Source: an uncultured Dehalococcoidia bacterium (GTDB lineage Bacteria > Chloroflexota > Dehalococcoidia > Lucifugimonadales > UBA1127). From it: a stretch of DNA of 64,000 bases. Each line of letters opens with the position of its first letter. The first letter of the stretch is position 1. The stretch covers positions 1,878,501 through 1,942,500 of the forward strand of contig OX638292.1 of assembly GCA_951812285.1 (NCBI GenBank), read 5' to 3'. Shown here one piece after another: positions 33,133-41,413 of this stretch. Under the pieces are notes generated by a model. That model was not told where the DNA came from. It did not search any database and saw nothing but the letters and a program-made list of their open reading frames with translations. Position numbers and translations under genes: made by a program.

Positions 33133-34020
33133 GTGGCGGACACGCCGGACACGCAGCCGTCAACTGGCCCCCTCTTCCAGGAGGGCGACCTCGTGCTGCT
33201 CATCGACCGCAAGCGCCGCCGCTACCTGCAGCGCCTCACAGAGAAGGGCTCCTTCCAGACGCACCTCGGCTACGTCCCCCACACCGACATTATCGGCCAG
33301 ACCGCCGGGTCGCGCGTCTTCGTCGGCGGCCACCGGTACCTCGTGCTGCGGCCCACCCTGGCCGAGTACACCCTCGAGTCCCGGCGCCTAACCCAGATCG
33401 TCTACCCCAAGGACGTCGGCGCCATCCTCGTCTCAGCAGACATCTTCCCCGGCGCCCGAGTGTTGGAGGCGGGCCTCGGCTCCGGCTCGCTGAGCATGGC
33501 CCTGCTGCGCGCCGTCGGCCCCACCGGCGAGCTCTTCTCCTACGAGGTCCGCGAGGGCTCCATCCCCGGCGCGCAGGAGAACATCCGCGCCGCCCTCGGC
33601 GAGACGCCCAACCACACCGTCCGCTGCCACGACCTCTACACCGGCATCCCGGACGGCCAGCTTGACCGCGTCGTGCTGGATGTGCCCGAGCCCTGGCAGG
33701 CGGTGGAGCATGCGGCGCGGGCGCTGGTCCCCGGCGGCATCTTCCTTGCCTACTTGCCGACCGTGCTCCAGGTGCACCGGCTGGTGGACGCCCTGAACCG
33801 CGAGCCGGAGTTTGACCTGGTGGACTCCTTCGAGGTGCTGCACCGCCCGTGGCACGTGACCCGCCGGAGCGTGCGCCCCGTGCACCGCATGGTGGCCCAC
33901 ACGGCCTTCCTCACGACGGCCCGCAAGTGCGCCCCCGGCAAGCTCCTCCGCCTCGACGACCAGGGCGGCCCCTGGTACCCGGAGGAAGCGGAGCCGCCCG
34001 CGCAGGAGGACGAGGCCTAG
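33133..34020 (+). CDS. trmI: tRNA (adenine-58-N1)-methyltransferase
   Basis: SAM-dependent enzyme of 295 aa making m1A58 in the tRNA T-loop. An N-terminal beta domain (GDLVLLIDRKRRRYLQRL) precedes the Rossmann domain. The SAM motif is VLEAGLGSGSLSMAL near residue 113, and DRVVLDVPEPW is the typical motif IV (DxPxPW). A GTG start at 33133 is chosen, with AAGGAG 5 nt upstream; no ATG fits. Convergent with midA, 7 bp apart. Confidence 0.93.
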   Translation: MADTPDTQPSTGPLFQEGDLVLLIDRKRRRYLQRLTEKGSFQTHLGYVPHTDIIGQTAGSRVFVGGHRYLVLRPTLAEYTLESRRLTQIVYPKDVGAILVSADIFPGARVLEAGLGSGSLSMALLRAVGPTGELFSYEVREGSIPGAQENIRAALGETPNHTVRCHDLYTGIPDGQLDRVVLDVPEPWQAVEHAARALVPGGIFLAYLPTVLQVHRLVDALNREPEFDLVDSFEVLHRPWHVTRRSVRPVHRMVAHTAFLTTARKCAPGKLLRLDDQGGPWYPEEAEPPAQEDEA

Positions 34021-34027
34021 ACTGCGG

Positions 34028-35308
34028 CTACCGCGCCTCTTCCCCATCCCACGTCATCCACCCCTGCGGCTCTGACAGGTGCGGGTACTTGCCCTCCATC
34101 AGCGGCACGTGCGCCGGGGTGCGCATGGGCACCCGCAGCGAATCGAGGTTGCCGCGCAGCTCCCGGCGGCGGCTGTTGTCCCTCGAGAACCCCCACAGCC
34201 CTCCGCCGACGCCGCCCTTGCCCATTGCGAGCACGCGGAACCCGCCGAGGCCCTCGGACGCCACTAGCGACTGCATCGCCATGCGGTTGGCGAGGTACTC
34301 CTGCCGCGGCAACGCGCCGGACCGGAACGACGGCTGCGGCCGGGACTGCCTCGCAAGCGCCTCCAGGTAGATGTCGGCCCCCAGGTTGCGAAGAAACCTG
34401 CGCTGCGACGTATACCCAAGCGTCCTGACGACGGGCAGGTTGTAGGCCCCCTCACCAAACTCGCTGACGTTGGTAAAGTCCACGTGCGCCGTAATGTCCT
34501 GCTGCCCCACCCGCACGTATGGGTTGCCCGTGACCGTGTGCCGGTAGTGGCACCGGAGCGTCCCGCCGTTGCGCCTCGGCGCATAGAGCTGCCGAGCAGT
34601 GCCGCCGTAGTCGATGACAAGGACGTATCCCCGCTCCAGCCTTCTGACGGCCTCCATCATCCACTCATGGGCCCTCGTGCACACCTCACCTCGATAGCCC
34701 TCAGGCAAGAGAGCCGCGATGTGGTCCAGTGCGACCTTGGAGGACGGCGTAGGCTCTCCCAGCACCTCGACGAAGTCCTCGCCGTCCACGGTCACGTAGA
34801 CCTCGCGGGCGGCGCCGTCCTGCACGACGAAGCGGTGGACGGGCATCGCGTCGAGCAGCTCGTTGGCGAGGATGCAGCCCACGACGCCGCGCACCGGCAG
34901 CCCGTCGGAGGCGATCCAGGACAGCCCTCGCGGAGACTCCACGGAGGCCGGCGGCGCGTAGTCGATCGCAACGTATCGCAAAGCCTTGGCGAGGTCGGGA
35001 AAGTCCGCTCGCGCGGCTTCGATGATGTCCCGGGCCATGACGCCGCTGCCCACGCCGGGCTCGAGCACGGTAAAGGGCGACGGCCGGCCCAACGCCTCCC
35101 ACATCTGCGATAACTGCGCAGCAAGCAGCGTGCCGAAGAGCGGGTGCGCCGTGGGGCTGGTGAAGTAGTCGCCTGCCGCACCTACGGGGCTGGCAGAGCG
35201 GTAGTAGCCGCCAAGGGGCGAGTAGAGGGCGAGCTCCATGAAACGCTCGAACGGGATGGGGCCCTCGGCCTCGATCGTGTCCCTGATGTGGCGCTCTACG
35301 GGAAGCAT
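34028..35308 (-). CDS. MidA/NDUFAF7-family SAM-dependent methyltransferase
   Basis: A 426-aa protein of the COG1565/DUF185 family. The eukaryotic member NDUFAF7 (MidA) methylates an arginine of a complex I subunit; bacterial roles are less clear. The SAM motif VLEPGVGSGVMARDI is near residue 80, ILANELLDAMPVHR near 145 and VLVIDYGGTARQLYAPRR near 225 are the conserved blocks. It is 51 bp downstream of the zinc-ribbon gene on the same strand, so probably read from the strong promoter at 35660. Confidence 0.88.
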   Translation of the reverse strand: MLPVERHIRDTIEAEGPIPFERFMELALYSPLGGYYRSASPVGAAGDYFTSPTAHPLFGTLLAAQLSQMWEALGRPSPFTVLEPGVGSGVMARDIIEAARADFPDLAKALRYVAIDYAPPASVESPRGLSWIASDGLPVRGVVGCILANELLDAMPVHRFVVQDGAAREVYVTVDGEDFVEVLGEPTPSSKVALDHIAALLPEGYRGEVCTRAHEWMMEAVRRLERGYVLVIDYGGTARQLYAPRRNGGTLRCHYRHTVTGNPYVRVGQQDITAHVDFTNVSEFGEGAYNLPVVRTLGYTSQRRFLRNLGADIYLEALARQSRPQPSFRSGALPRQEYLANRMAMQSLVASEGLGGFRVLAMGKGGVGGGLWGFSRDNSRRRELRGNLDSLRVPMRTPAHVPLMEGKYPHLSEPQGWMTWDGEEAR

Positions 35309-35359
35309 GAGAAAACGGCCCCGCAGTTGGTATCGAGGGTCATGCCGTGCGGCGGCCGC

Positions 35360-35575
35360 CTAGTCGTCGTGAAGGGACTTGGTCGCGGCGGGCGGGGACA
35401 TGTGGTTGAGGGAGCGGCCGTAGGAGGTGACCTTCTCCCATCCCACGGAACCCAGGGAGTTTACGAAGTCCTGCGTGGCCCCGCAGAGCTTGCAGGTGCC
35501 GGTGCTTGTGGGACCGTTCGGCGTATCGATTACCCAGTGATGGGGACAGACGTCCACCCGACTCTCCATTGCCAT
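35360..35575 (-). CDS. Small zinc-ribbon-like protein
   Basis: A 71-aa protein with four likely zinc ligands: CPHHW near residue 9 and CKLCG near residue 30. The remaining part reads TQDFVNSLGSVGWEKVT and a flexible tail. Of the two in-frame ATGs (35575 and 35569) the first has GGAGGG 7 nt upstream. An additional in-frame ATG lies 7 codons earlier but is itself part of that ribosome site. It has a near-consensus promoter, so it should be well expressed. The function is unknown. Confidence 0.75.
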   Translation of the reverse strand: MAMESRVDVCPHHWVIDTPNGPTSTGTCKLCGATQDFVNSLGSVGWEKVTSYGRSLNHMSPPAATKSLHDD

Positions 35576-35659
35576 GAACAAGCCCTCCCTCATCACCGAA
35601 AGTAGGCGCCAGCCACGCAGACAGCACACAGGTTCCGCACTGAGTGTGAAGACTGCGAA

Positions 35660-35688
35660 AGTATACCCAAAGGGGGGGTGTCTGTCAA
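35660..35688 (-). promoter_or_regulatory. Strong promoter of the zinc-ribbon/midA unit
   Basis: Consensus -35 TTGACA (35683-35688), 17-bp spacer, -10 TATACT (35660-35665) on the minus strand; leader of about 78 nt. Confidence 0.65.
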
Positions 35689-35727
35689 CGATGGGGAGTT
35701 GGTAGGGGACGTGGAGGGCGGGTGACG

Positions 35728-36105
35728 CTAGGAGTTGCGGCCGTCCCGCTGCCGGAGGTTGACGGCGCCGCGAAGGTAGACGTTCTCGATCTCTTCCTGG
35801 CTCTTCTCCGTGTTGACCAGCAGCATCACGCGGATGCACATGGGGAGGCCGCCCGGCACGTCGATCTCGTGACCGTTCATGAGCGCCACGCCCGTCCAGC
35901 CGAGCTGCCGTCGAGCCACCGTCGCGGGGAACGAGGCGTTCAGGTCGTGGGTGGTGGTGAACCACGCAGCGGCGATGTACACCGCCTCCAGGCCGTTTGC
36001 CTCCACAATCGCGCGCAGCAACTCTTCCGTCGCCTCAGAGATGGCGGCTTCGGTGTTTTCGGACGCCGTTGTCGCGCCCCGGAAGCCCCTGCACAACATG
36101 GCCAT
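35728..36105 (-). CDS. aroH: Chorismate mutase, AroH type
   Basis: Converts chorismate to prephenate, the branch toward Phe and Tyr. A 125-aa trimeric AroH-fold protein: RGFRGATTASENTEAAI start, FTTTHDLNASFPATVARR and GWTGVALMNGHEIDVPGGLP, then the active-site ending CIRVMLLVNT and ENVYLRGAVNLR. Catalytic Arg and Glu residues are present. Its ATG overlaps the trpA stop (ATGA), so translation is coupled to trpA. Confidence 0.95.
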   Translation of the reverse strand: MAMLCRGFRGATTASENTEAAISEATEELLRAIVEANGLEAVYIAAAWFTTTHDLNASFPATVARRQLGWTGVALMNGHEIDVPGGLPMCIRVMLLVNTEKSQEEIENVYLRGAVNLRQRDGRNS

Positions 36106-36923
36106 CAGCGTTGCTCTCCCTGCTGCCTCGGCGTGGCCCCAAGGCCCGTCAGAAACTCGTACACCTTCGACTCCCGCTCATCCGGCCCGGCCGCGGCAAT
36201 CAGGTCGACGAGCGCGCTGCCAACGACGGCGGCGTCAACGTCGTCCGGCAACGCGTCCACCTGGGCCTTTCGCGAGATGCCGAAGCCAACGGCGAGGGGC
36301 TTGTCGGTCCGGCTGCGGACGCGGCCAATGAGCGACTCGGCCTCCGGGAGGGGCTGGTCGCGGGCGCCGGTCACGCCCAGCAGGCTGACGCAGTAGATGA
36401 AGCCGTGGGCGGTGGCGCACGCCGCGTCGATGCGGTCGTCGGTGCTGGTGGGGGCGAGCAGCGGCACGAGGCCCAGGCCGCGGCGCAGGCAGGCCTCCAG
36501 GAACGGCCCGTGCTCCTCGACCGGCAGGTCCGGCACAATGAAACCGTCGACGCCCGCCTCCAAAGCGGCCTCGCCCACCTCGTCAAGCCCGTATGCTAGG
36601 AATGGGTTGTAATAGCCCATGAGCACCATCGGCATGCGTACGCCCTTGGCGCGCAGCGCCGCCGCCGCGTCGAGGCAACCCGCCAGGGTGACGCCCTGGG
36701 CCAGCGCGCCCTCGCTTGAGCGCTGGATCGTCGGGCCCTCGGCCAACGGGTCGCTGAAGGGTACGCCCAGCTCGAGCGCCGCGGCGCCCGCCCGCTCGAG
36801 CGCGGGCACGATCGCCATCGTCGCGTCGATGTCAGGGTAGCCCACGGTCAGGAATGGCACCACGCGCCTCGGGTCGTCCGCCCCGGACCGCTTCAGGCTT
36901 GTTTCCAGCTCTTGCCAACCCAT
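36105..36923 (-). CDS. trpA: Tryptophan synthase alpha chain
   Basis: Cleaves indole-3-glycerol phosphate to indole and G3P. The 272-aa TIM barrel has catalytic Glu51 (ELGVPFSDPLAEGPTIQ), the GYYNPFLAYG loop, IVPDLPVEEHGPF and the phosphate loop AVGFGISRKAQV. At the position of the second catalytic residue, Asp60 in the Salmonella/E. coli enzyme, this protein has Glu62 (codon GAG). AGGGG precedes the ATG at 36923. The upstream CPBP gene ends 9 bp before it and aroH overlaps its end. trpB is not in the window. Confidence 0.94.
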   Translation of the reverse strand: MGWQELETSLKRSGADDPRRVVPFLTVGYPDIDATMAIVPALERAGAAALELGVPFSDPLAEGPTIQRSSEGALAQGVTLAGCLDAAAALRAKGVRMPMVLMGYYNPFLAYGLDEVGEAALEAGVDGFIVPDLPVEEHGPFLEACLRRGLGLVPLLAPTSTDDRIDAACATAHGFIYCVSLLGVTGARDQPLPEAESLIGRVRSRTDKPLAVGFGISRKAQVDALPDDVDAAVVGSALVDLIAAAGPDERESKVYEFLTGLGATPRQQGEQR

Positions 36924-36931
36924 GTGCACCC

Positions 36932-37615
36932 CTAGAAGACCGCGATGAAGGCCAGGAAGTTCTGCAGGCTGTGGGCCAGGATCGCCGGGCCCAGGCACCG
37001 CGTCTTGACGAAGACCCACGTGAGCACCAGCCCCGACATGAAGGCGGGCGCCAGCAACCCGAGGTCGCCGTGCGCCATTGCGAAGAGCGCGGACGATAGC
37101 ACCGCCGCGCCAACCACGCCGAGGTTGCTGCGCAGCCCCTGGAAGACGAACCCTCGGAAGAAGGTCTCTTCCGCGACCGGCCCCAGGACGATGACCACGA
37201 AGGCCGCCGCAATCCTCGCGAGTCCCTCTGCGTCCTTGACAGCGGCCGGCAACTCCGGCGGCTCCAGGGACTCCATGCCTATGTACTCGACGAACAGGAC
37301 GTAGGCTGCCGTCAGCAGTAGGCTGGCCCCCAGTCCGACGAACGGGACCACCCACGCGTTTACGCCCTCCGACTTGCAGAACCCCAGGGTCTCAAATGTC
37401 GCCCCGTACTTGCCGGTGCTGAACCGCAGCGCCGCGCCCAGCATCAGCAGCTGCAGCGCCGCCGATGTCAGCAGGACCGTGGCAAGCTCGCCAACAGCGT
37501 CGATGGAGTTGAGCCACAACCCCACGCCCACCAGCGCGACGCCGCCCAAGAGGACCAGGACCAGTCCCTTGACAACGTCAAAGGACCCCCAAGGCGCCGC
37601 CTCAACTCTGCTCAA
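36932..37615 (-). CDS. CPBP-family intramembrane metalloprotease
   Basis: A membrane protein of about 227 aa with some seven hydrophobic segments and the CAAX-protease/bacteriocin-processing (ABI) motifs: AEETFFRGFVFQ (EExxxR), FAMAHGD and LAHSLQNFL. The TTG at 37615 is taken as start. An earlier in-frame GTG at 37675 overlaps the -10 box of a plausible promoter and so would not be transcribed. Probably the first gene of a CPBP-trpA-aroH unit. The substrate is unknown. Confidence 0.85.
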   Translation of the reverse strand: MSRVEAAPWGSFDVVKGLVLVLLGGVALVGVGLWLNSIDAVGELATVLLTSAALQLLMLGAALRFSTGKYGATFETLGFCKSEGVNAWVVPFVGLGASLLLTAAYVLFVEYIGMESLEPPELPAAVKDAEGLARIAAAFVVIVLGPVAEETFFRGFVFQGLRSNLGVVGAAVLSSALFAMAHGDLGLLAPAFMSGLVLTWVFVKTRCLGPAILAHSLQNFLAFIAVF

Positions 37616-37665
37616 TGGGAATGGACCTCGTGGAGATTGCGGGTCCCGCCGCCGGAACGACGGGC

Positions 37666-37695
37666 ATGATACCACGCTGCGGCTTGGAGGGACAA
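37666..37695 (-). promoter_or_regulatory. Possible promoter of the CPBP-trpA-aroH unit
   Basis: -35 TTGTCC (37690-37695), 18-bp spacer, -10 TATCAT (37666-37671) on the minus strand. Confidence 0.4.
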
Positions 37696-37785
37696 TGAAG
37701 CGTAGAGGGGAACAAACACAAGCCAGAGCTTCCCGCTCAATGCGAAAAGCCCTGGCATGCCGTTAGCTGCGTGTGTGGGCGTGCC

Positions 37786-38046
37786 TTACGAGTCCTGGGC
37801 GCCCTTGGACTTCAAAAAGTCGACGGCGTTCTGTACGGTGCGGATCTGCTCGGCGTCCTCATCTGAAATCTCGAGCGCGTTGTCGTCGTCCGAGAACTCC
37901 TCTTCAAAGGCCATAATGAGCTCGACCAGGTCCAACGAGTCGGCGTTGAGGTCCTCGGTAAACGAGGCGTCAGGCTTCACCTGGTCCTCGTTCACGCCAA
38001 GACGGTCAGCCACCAAACTCTTAACGCGCTCCTCCACGGTCGCCAT
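37786..38046 (-). CDS. acpP: Acyl carrier protein
   Basis: An 86-aa acidic carrier protein for fatty-acid synthesis. The phosphopantetheine attachment site is Ser37 in [10 protein letters not shown]; helices I-IV are evident ([14 protein letters not shown], then [11 protein letters not shown]). It is slightly longer than the usual 77-80 aa because of an SDDDNAL insertion before helix III. Last gene of the yceD-rpmF-fabD-nusB-acpP unit; AGGAGG lies upstream. Confidence 0.97.
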   Translation of the reverse strand: MATVEERVKSLVADRLGVNEDQVKPDASFTEDLNADSLDLVELIMAFEEEFSDDDNALEISDEDAEQIRTVQNAVDFLKSKGAQDS

Positions 38047-38066
38047 GGGTCGTTCCTCCTCGTTAT

Positions 38067-38567
38067 CTAACCTTTGGGTTCGCCCTGAATCGAGTCATGG
38101 AGCGAACCCAGTACTCCATTGATAAACCTCGGGGAGCTCTCGCCGCCGAACAGCTTCGCAAGCTCCACCGCTTCATTTATCACAATCTTGGGAGACGTGT
38201 CGCACCCGATGGTCAGCTCGTAGACCGCCAGCCGGAGCAGGCACCGGTCGACCAACGAGAGCTGCTCGACGGGCCACGCCGGCGCAAACCGCTGGATGTG
38301 CACGTCAAGGTCCTTGCAGTTCGCCTGCACCCCGGCAACAAGGCCGCGGGTGAATTGCTCACGGGAGGGCCCAAGCTCACTGCCAATCAAAACCGCTTCC
38401 AGTACATCTTCCACGTTGTGGCGCGTCGCGTCCAGTTCAAAGAGCGCCTGGAATGCCAGGGCCCTGCCACGACGCCTCGGCGGGAGGGAAGCGGAGCTCC
38501 ACTCCTCGTCTTCCGGCTCGTCCCCTTCCACGGGTTCAATTGTCTGGAACGTCGTAAGTGACGTCAC
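38067..38567 (-). CDS. nusB: Transcription antitermination factor NusB
   Basis: A 166-aa all-helical RNA-binding protein that with NusE/S10 forms the rRNA antitermination complex. An acidic N-terminal extension of about 30 residues precedes the core [20 protein letters not shown]; the C-terminal half has [16 protein letters not shown], then [24 protein letters not shown] (conserved). It starts 5 bp after fabD ends and is followed by acpP, an unusual place for nusB. Confidence 0.95.
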   Translation of the reverse strand: MTSLTTFQTIEPVEGDEPEDEEWSSASLPPRRRGRALAFQALFELDATRHNVEDVLEAVLIGSELGPSREQFTRGLVAGVQANCKDLDVHIQRFAPAWPVEQLSLVDRCLLRLAVYELTIGCDTSPKIVINEAVELAKLFGGESSPRFINGVLGSLHDSIQGEPKG

Positions 38568-38572
38568 GACTG

Positions 38573-39514
38573 CTACCCCACTAACGACTGCAGGCTCTTG
38601 GCGTCATGGACACCGGTCACCTGCGCATCCGGGCAGGTGCGGCGGATGAGGCCGGAGAGCACCTTGCCGGGGCCTATCTCATAGAACTGCGTAACGCCCT
38701 CGTTCCAGAGGTAGGACATCGATCGTCTCCACTGGACGCAGCCGCAAAGCTGTTCAAGCAGTTCGTTCTTGATGTCTTCATGGTTGGTGAGTGGTGTGGC
38801 GTCACAATTGGCGATGATGGGGACATTGGCGTCGTAGAAGTTGGCCTGGCCTACCGCTTGCTGCATGCCCGCGACGGCCGGCCGCATGAGATCCGTGTGG
38901 AAGGCGCCGCTGACCTGCAGGCTGATGAGACGCTTGGCGCCCCGAACGCTCGCGAGGTCCATGGCCCGGGCCAGCGCTATCTTCTCGCCGGCGATAACCA
39001 CTTGGTCCGCTGCGTTGATGTTGGAGATGTACGCGCCGGTCTCACGGCAGATCTCTTCAACGGTCAGCTCGTCCAGGCCGAGCACTGCAGCCATGCCGCC
39101 CTGCTGGTGCTGGGCTGTCTCATGCATCAGGCGGCCGCGCTCCTGAACCAGGCGGACTGCGTCGTGGATGCCGATGACTCCCGCGGCGGCAAGGGCGGAG
39201 TACTCGCCGACACTGTGGCCGGCGGTGAAGTCAGGCGCGGGGAGGAGTTCCGGCCCCGCTACCGCCTGGGATGCCTTCAGGAAGGCGAGGCTGGTGGCGA
39301 GAATTGCCGGTTGTGCGTTGACGGTGAGGTTGAGTTCTTCCTGTGGGCCCTCAAACATCAACCTGGTGAGCGGTCGCTCCAAAGCTTCGTCGACTTCGTC
39401 CAGAAGCTTCCGCGCCACCGGGAAGCGCTCGTAGAGGTCCATTCCCATGCCGACGTGCTGTGTCCCCTGTCCGGGGAAAACATAGGCTACTTTGGGGTTT
39501 GAGACGTCACTCAT
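38573..39514 (-). CDS. fabD: Malonyl-CoA:ACP transacylase
   Basis: A 313-aa enzyme loading malonate onto ACP. Motifs: VFPGQGTQHVGMG, catalytic Ser101 in GHSVGEYSAL, the Arg in QERGRLMHE, and catalytic His in VSGAFHTDLM. The C-terminal IGPGKVLSGLIRR is typical. The partner acpP is two genes downstream. Start ATG with GGGAGA upstream. Confidence 0.97.
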   Translation of the reverse strand: MSDVSNPKVAYVFPGQGTQHVGMGMDLYERFPVARKLLDEVDEALERPLTRLMFEGPQEELNLTVNAQPAILATSLAFLKASQAVAGPELLPAPDFTAGHSVGEYSALAAAGVIGIHDAVRLVQERGRLMHETAQHQQGGMAAVLGLDELTVEEICRETGAYISNINAADQVVIAGEKIALARAMDLASVRGAKRLISLQVSGAFHTDLMRPAVAGMQQAVGQANFYDANVPIIANCDATPLTNHEDIKNELLEQLCGCVQWRRSMSYLWNEGVTQFYEIGPGKVLSGLIRRTCPDAQVTGVHDAKSLQSLVG

Positions 39515-39598
39515 CTATAGTCTCCCTTCCCTCAACTAAGCCATACGGCCTGTTGCCCTACATCCATCCGAGACAAAATGTGACAATCTTGGTAGGGA

Positions 39599-39793
39599 CT
39601 AGCCACGCTCGAGGCCGGAGACGGAGATGACCTCTCGGTCACGGTAGTACCCGCATTGCGGGCACACACGGTGCGGCAGTTTGGGGCTGTGACAGTGAGA
39701 GCAATACGAAAGCCCATGCGTCGCGGCCTTGAAATGTGACGATCTCGACCGCTGCTTGGACTTTGAAAGCTGTTTCTTAGGCTGTGCGCCCAC
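39599..39793 (-). CDS. rpmF: Ribosomal protein L32
   Basis: A 64-aa large-subunit protein. It begins with the basic GAQPKKQLSKSKQRSRSSHF and has a zinc ribbon CSHCH/CPQCG. A GTG start at 39793 shares its first base with the TAG stop of yceD (TAGTG), and the ribosome site GAGAGGG lies inside yceD's last codons, so expression is coupled. yceD-rpmF is the standard bacterial pairing. Confidence 0.95.
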   Translation of the reverse strand: MGAQPKKQLSKSKQRSRSSHFKAATHGLSYCSHCHSPKLPHRVCPQCGYYRDREVISVSGLERG

Positions 39794-40338
39794 TATTGCC
39801 CTCTCTCTACTCCAATGTCCGTGGAGGGGAGCAACTCGATTAATCGCGCCCAGCGGGGATCTCTCCCGTCTTCCCCGCAGTGACATTTGCTCTCGTTGCG
39901 ATTTACACCACAATCGGGGCAGATGCCCGCGCATTCAGGTGTGCAGAGCGGCTTCATTGGCAAGCTGGTTATGAGGTTCTGCCGGAATGCCTCTCTGACG
40001 TCTAGTTCATTCGTTGCGTCTATCCGGAACGCCCCATCCTCCAACAGGGGAGTTGCTATGGCTGTTCCGTTCGAAATTTCCACGGTTGGGTAAAACTGCT
40101 CGCTTATCTCCGTATCCAGGGGCTCCTCAACATGGGTAAGGCACCGGCTGCACTCGGCTGAAACCTCTGCCGTGAGACGTCCCAGCACCCATATGCCCAT
40201 GTCAGTCCGCGTGAACTTTAGCCAGCCCTCCAGATGCCGAGCTTGCAGACCCTCCCAGGAAGCTCTCGCCTCCTGGACCTTGTGCCACCGTGTGGAGCCT
40301 ATGGGCTCTTGGAGCATTTGTGCAACATTAAACCGCAT
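39793..40338 (-). CDS. YceD/DUF177 protein
   Basis: A 181-aa protein of the YceD family, linked to 23S rRNA accumulation in bacteria and plants and almost always encoded before rpmF. The conserved CSRCLTHVEEPL block is near residue 84. The C-terminal CxxxCxGxCPxCG-type metal site reads CTPECAGICPDCGVNRNESK, followed by a further CHCGEDGRDPRWARL end. ATG at 40338 is chosen; a TTG is adjacent. Served by the promoter at 40366-40395. Confidence 0.9.
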   Translation of the reverse strand: MRFNVAQMLQEPIGSTRWHKVQEARASWEGLQARHLEGWLKFTRTDMGIWVLGRLTAEVSAECSRCLTHVEEPLDTEISEQFYPTVEISNGTAIATPLLEDGAFRIDATNELDVREAFRQNLITSLPMKPLCTPECAGICPDCGVNRNESKCHCGEDGRDPRWARLIELLPSTDIGVERGQ

Positions 40339-40365
40339 CAACCTTCACCGGTAACACATTGAACG

Positions 40366-40395
40366 AGTCTATGGGCACGCATCGCCACTTGTCAA
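40366..40395 (-). promoter_or_regulatory. Promoter of the yceD-rpmF-fabD-nusB-acpP operon
   Basis: Consensus -35 TTGACA (40390-40395), 18-bp spacer, -10 TAGACT (40366-40371) on the minus strand; predicted start about 20 bp before the yceD ATG. Confidence 0.5.
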
Positions 40396-40555
40396 GTAGG
40401 CCGCAGCTACAGATATCACGGATTCGCTAACACTTGCGTGCTAAAGGAGCAATCGATGACTTCAGCTATCGAGGTGACAAATAGTTCGTTCCATGTGACA
40501 TCAAGATCTTGGGCCCTGGGCGGTCTGCCGCGATGTCACATCCCGGGAACCCCGG

Positions 40556-41257
40556 CTACGACGTCAGGACTCGCTCCGAGTCACCCCACTTGCGGGCGTG
40601 TTCACTCACGTTGGCCGCGAACTCCCGCTGGTACTCGGTCGACTGGATCGCGCCTGTTGTCATTATGTAAGCATCCTCGTTGTTGTCCGTGTAGTAGCGT
40701 TTTCTTACTCCCTTGACCTCAAAGCCGTACTTCTTGTAGAGCGATTGCGCCAGGTCGTTGGTGACGCGGACCTCCAGCGTCACCTCTCTGGCCCGGCGCA
40801 GGACCGACAGCTCCACGCACCCGATGAGCAGCAGCTCGCCGATGCCCCGGCCGCGGTACTGCTCCCTGACGGCGATGGCGGTGATGTGCGCCTCGTCCGC
40901 CATGAACCACATGCCGACGTAACCCGGGATCAGCTGCCGTCTGCCGTCGTCATCCACGTGCTGACGGCCCGCCCGTGGCCACAGCCCCTGCAACAACCTC
41001 CCCAGCAGCGAGCCCGGCGGCGGCGCGGCCGGGGGCGATGCGTCGTCCGCTGCGCCATCGTCATCCGACGGGACGTAGGACACGAGGTATCGCGCCAATC
41101 GATTATGTAACTCTTTCCGGAAGGGGGTCGGCGGCCACGTTGTCGGGAAGGCCTCCCGCTCGATCTCGGCGACGGCCTGCGTGTCCTCCGGCAGCATGGG
41201 CCGAAGGGCGTAGGGCATGGCGGAGGTCTTCGTCTGCTCGTGCTCCAGGATGCTCAT
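40556..41257 (-). CDS. rimI: GNAT N-acetyltransferase, RimI type
   Basis: A 233-aa acetyltransferase resembling the RimI enzyme that acetylates ribosomal protein S18. The acetyl-CoA loop is AVREQYRGRGIGELLL and the late motif is NDLAQSLYKKYGFEVKGVRKRYY, both RimI-like. Compared with about 150 aa for RimI it has an inserted, Asp/Pro/Ala-rich segment near residues 63-110 and a C-terminal extension of about 25 residues. AAGGAA precedes the ATG. The protein substrate is not certain. Confidence 0.82.
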   Translation of the reverse strand: MSILEHEQTKTSAMPYALRPMLPEDTQAVAEIEREAFPTTWPPTPFRKELHNRLARYLVSYVPSDDDGAADDASPPAAPPPGSLLGRLLQGLWPRAGRQHVDDDGRRQLIPGYVGMWFMADEAHITAIAVREQYRGRGIGELLLIGCVELSVLRRAREVTLEVRVTNDLAQSLYKKYGFEVKGVRKRYYTDNNEDAYIMTTGAIQSTEYQREFAANVSEHARKWGDSERVLTS

Positions 41258-41413
41258 CGAACGTTCCTTGCAGGTTGGGCCATCATGGTACCACGCAGCC
41301 CCTCAAGATTCCTTGAATGGGGTGCTCACCAAACACCCACCTCAGCCGTTATAGTAATTTGCACAGGGTCGGCGAGTCGTCGAGCGCCCTGAGGAGTCGA
41401 CATCGGAGGCCAT

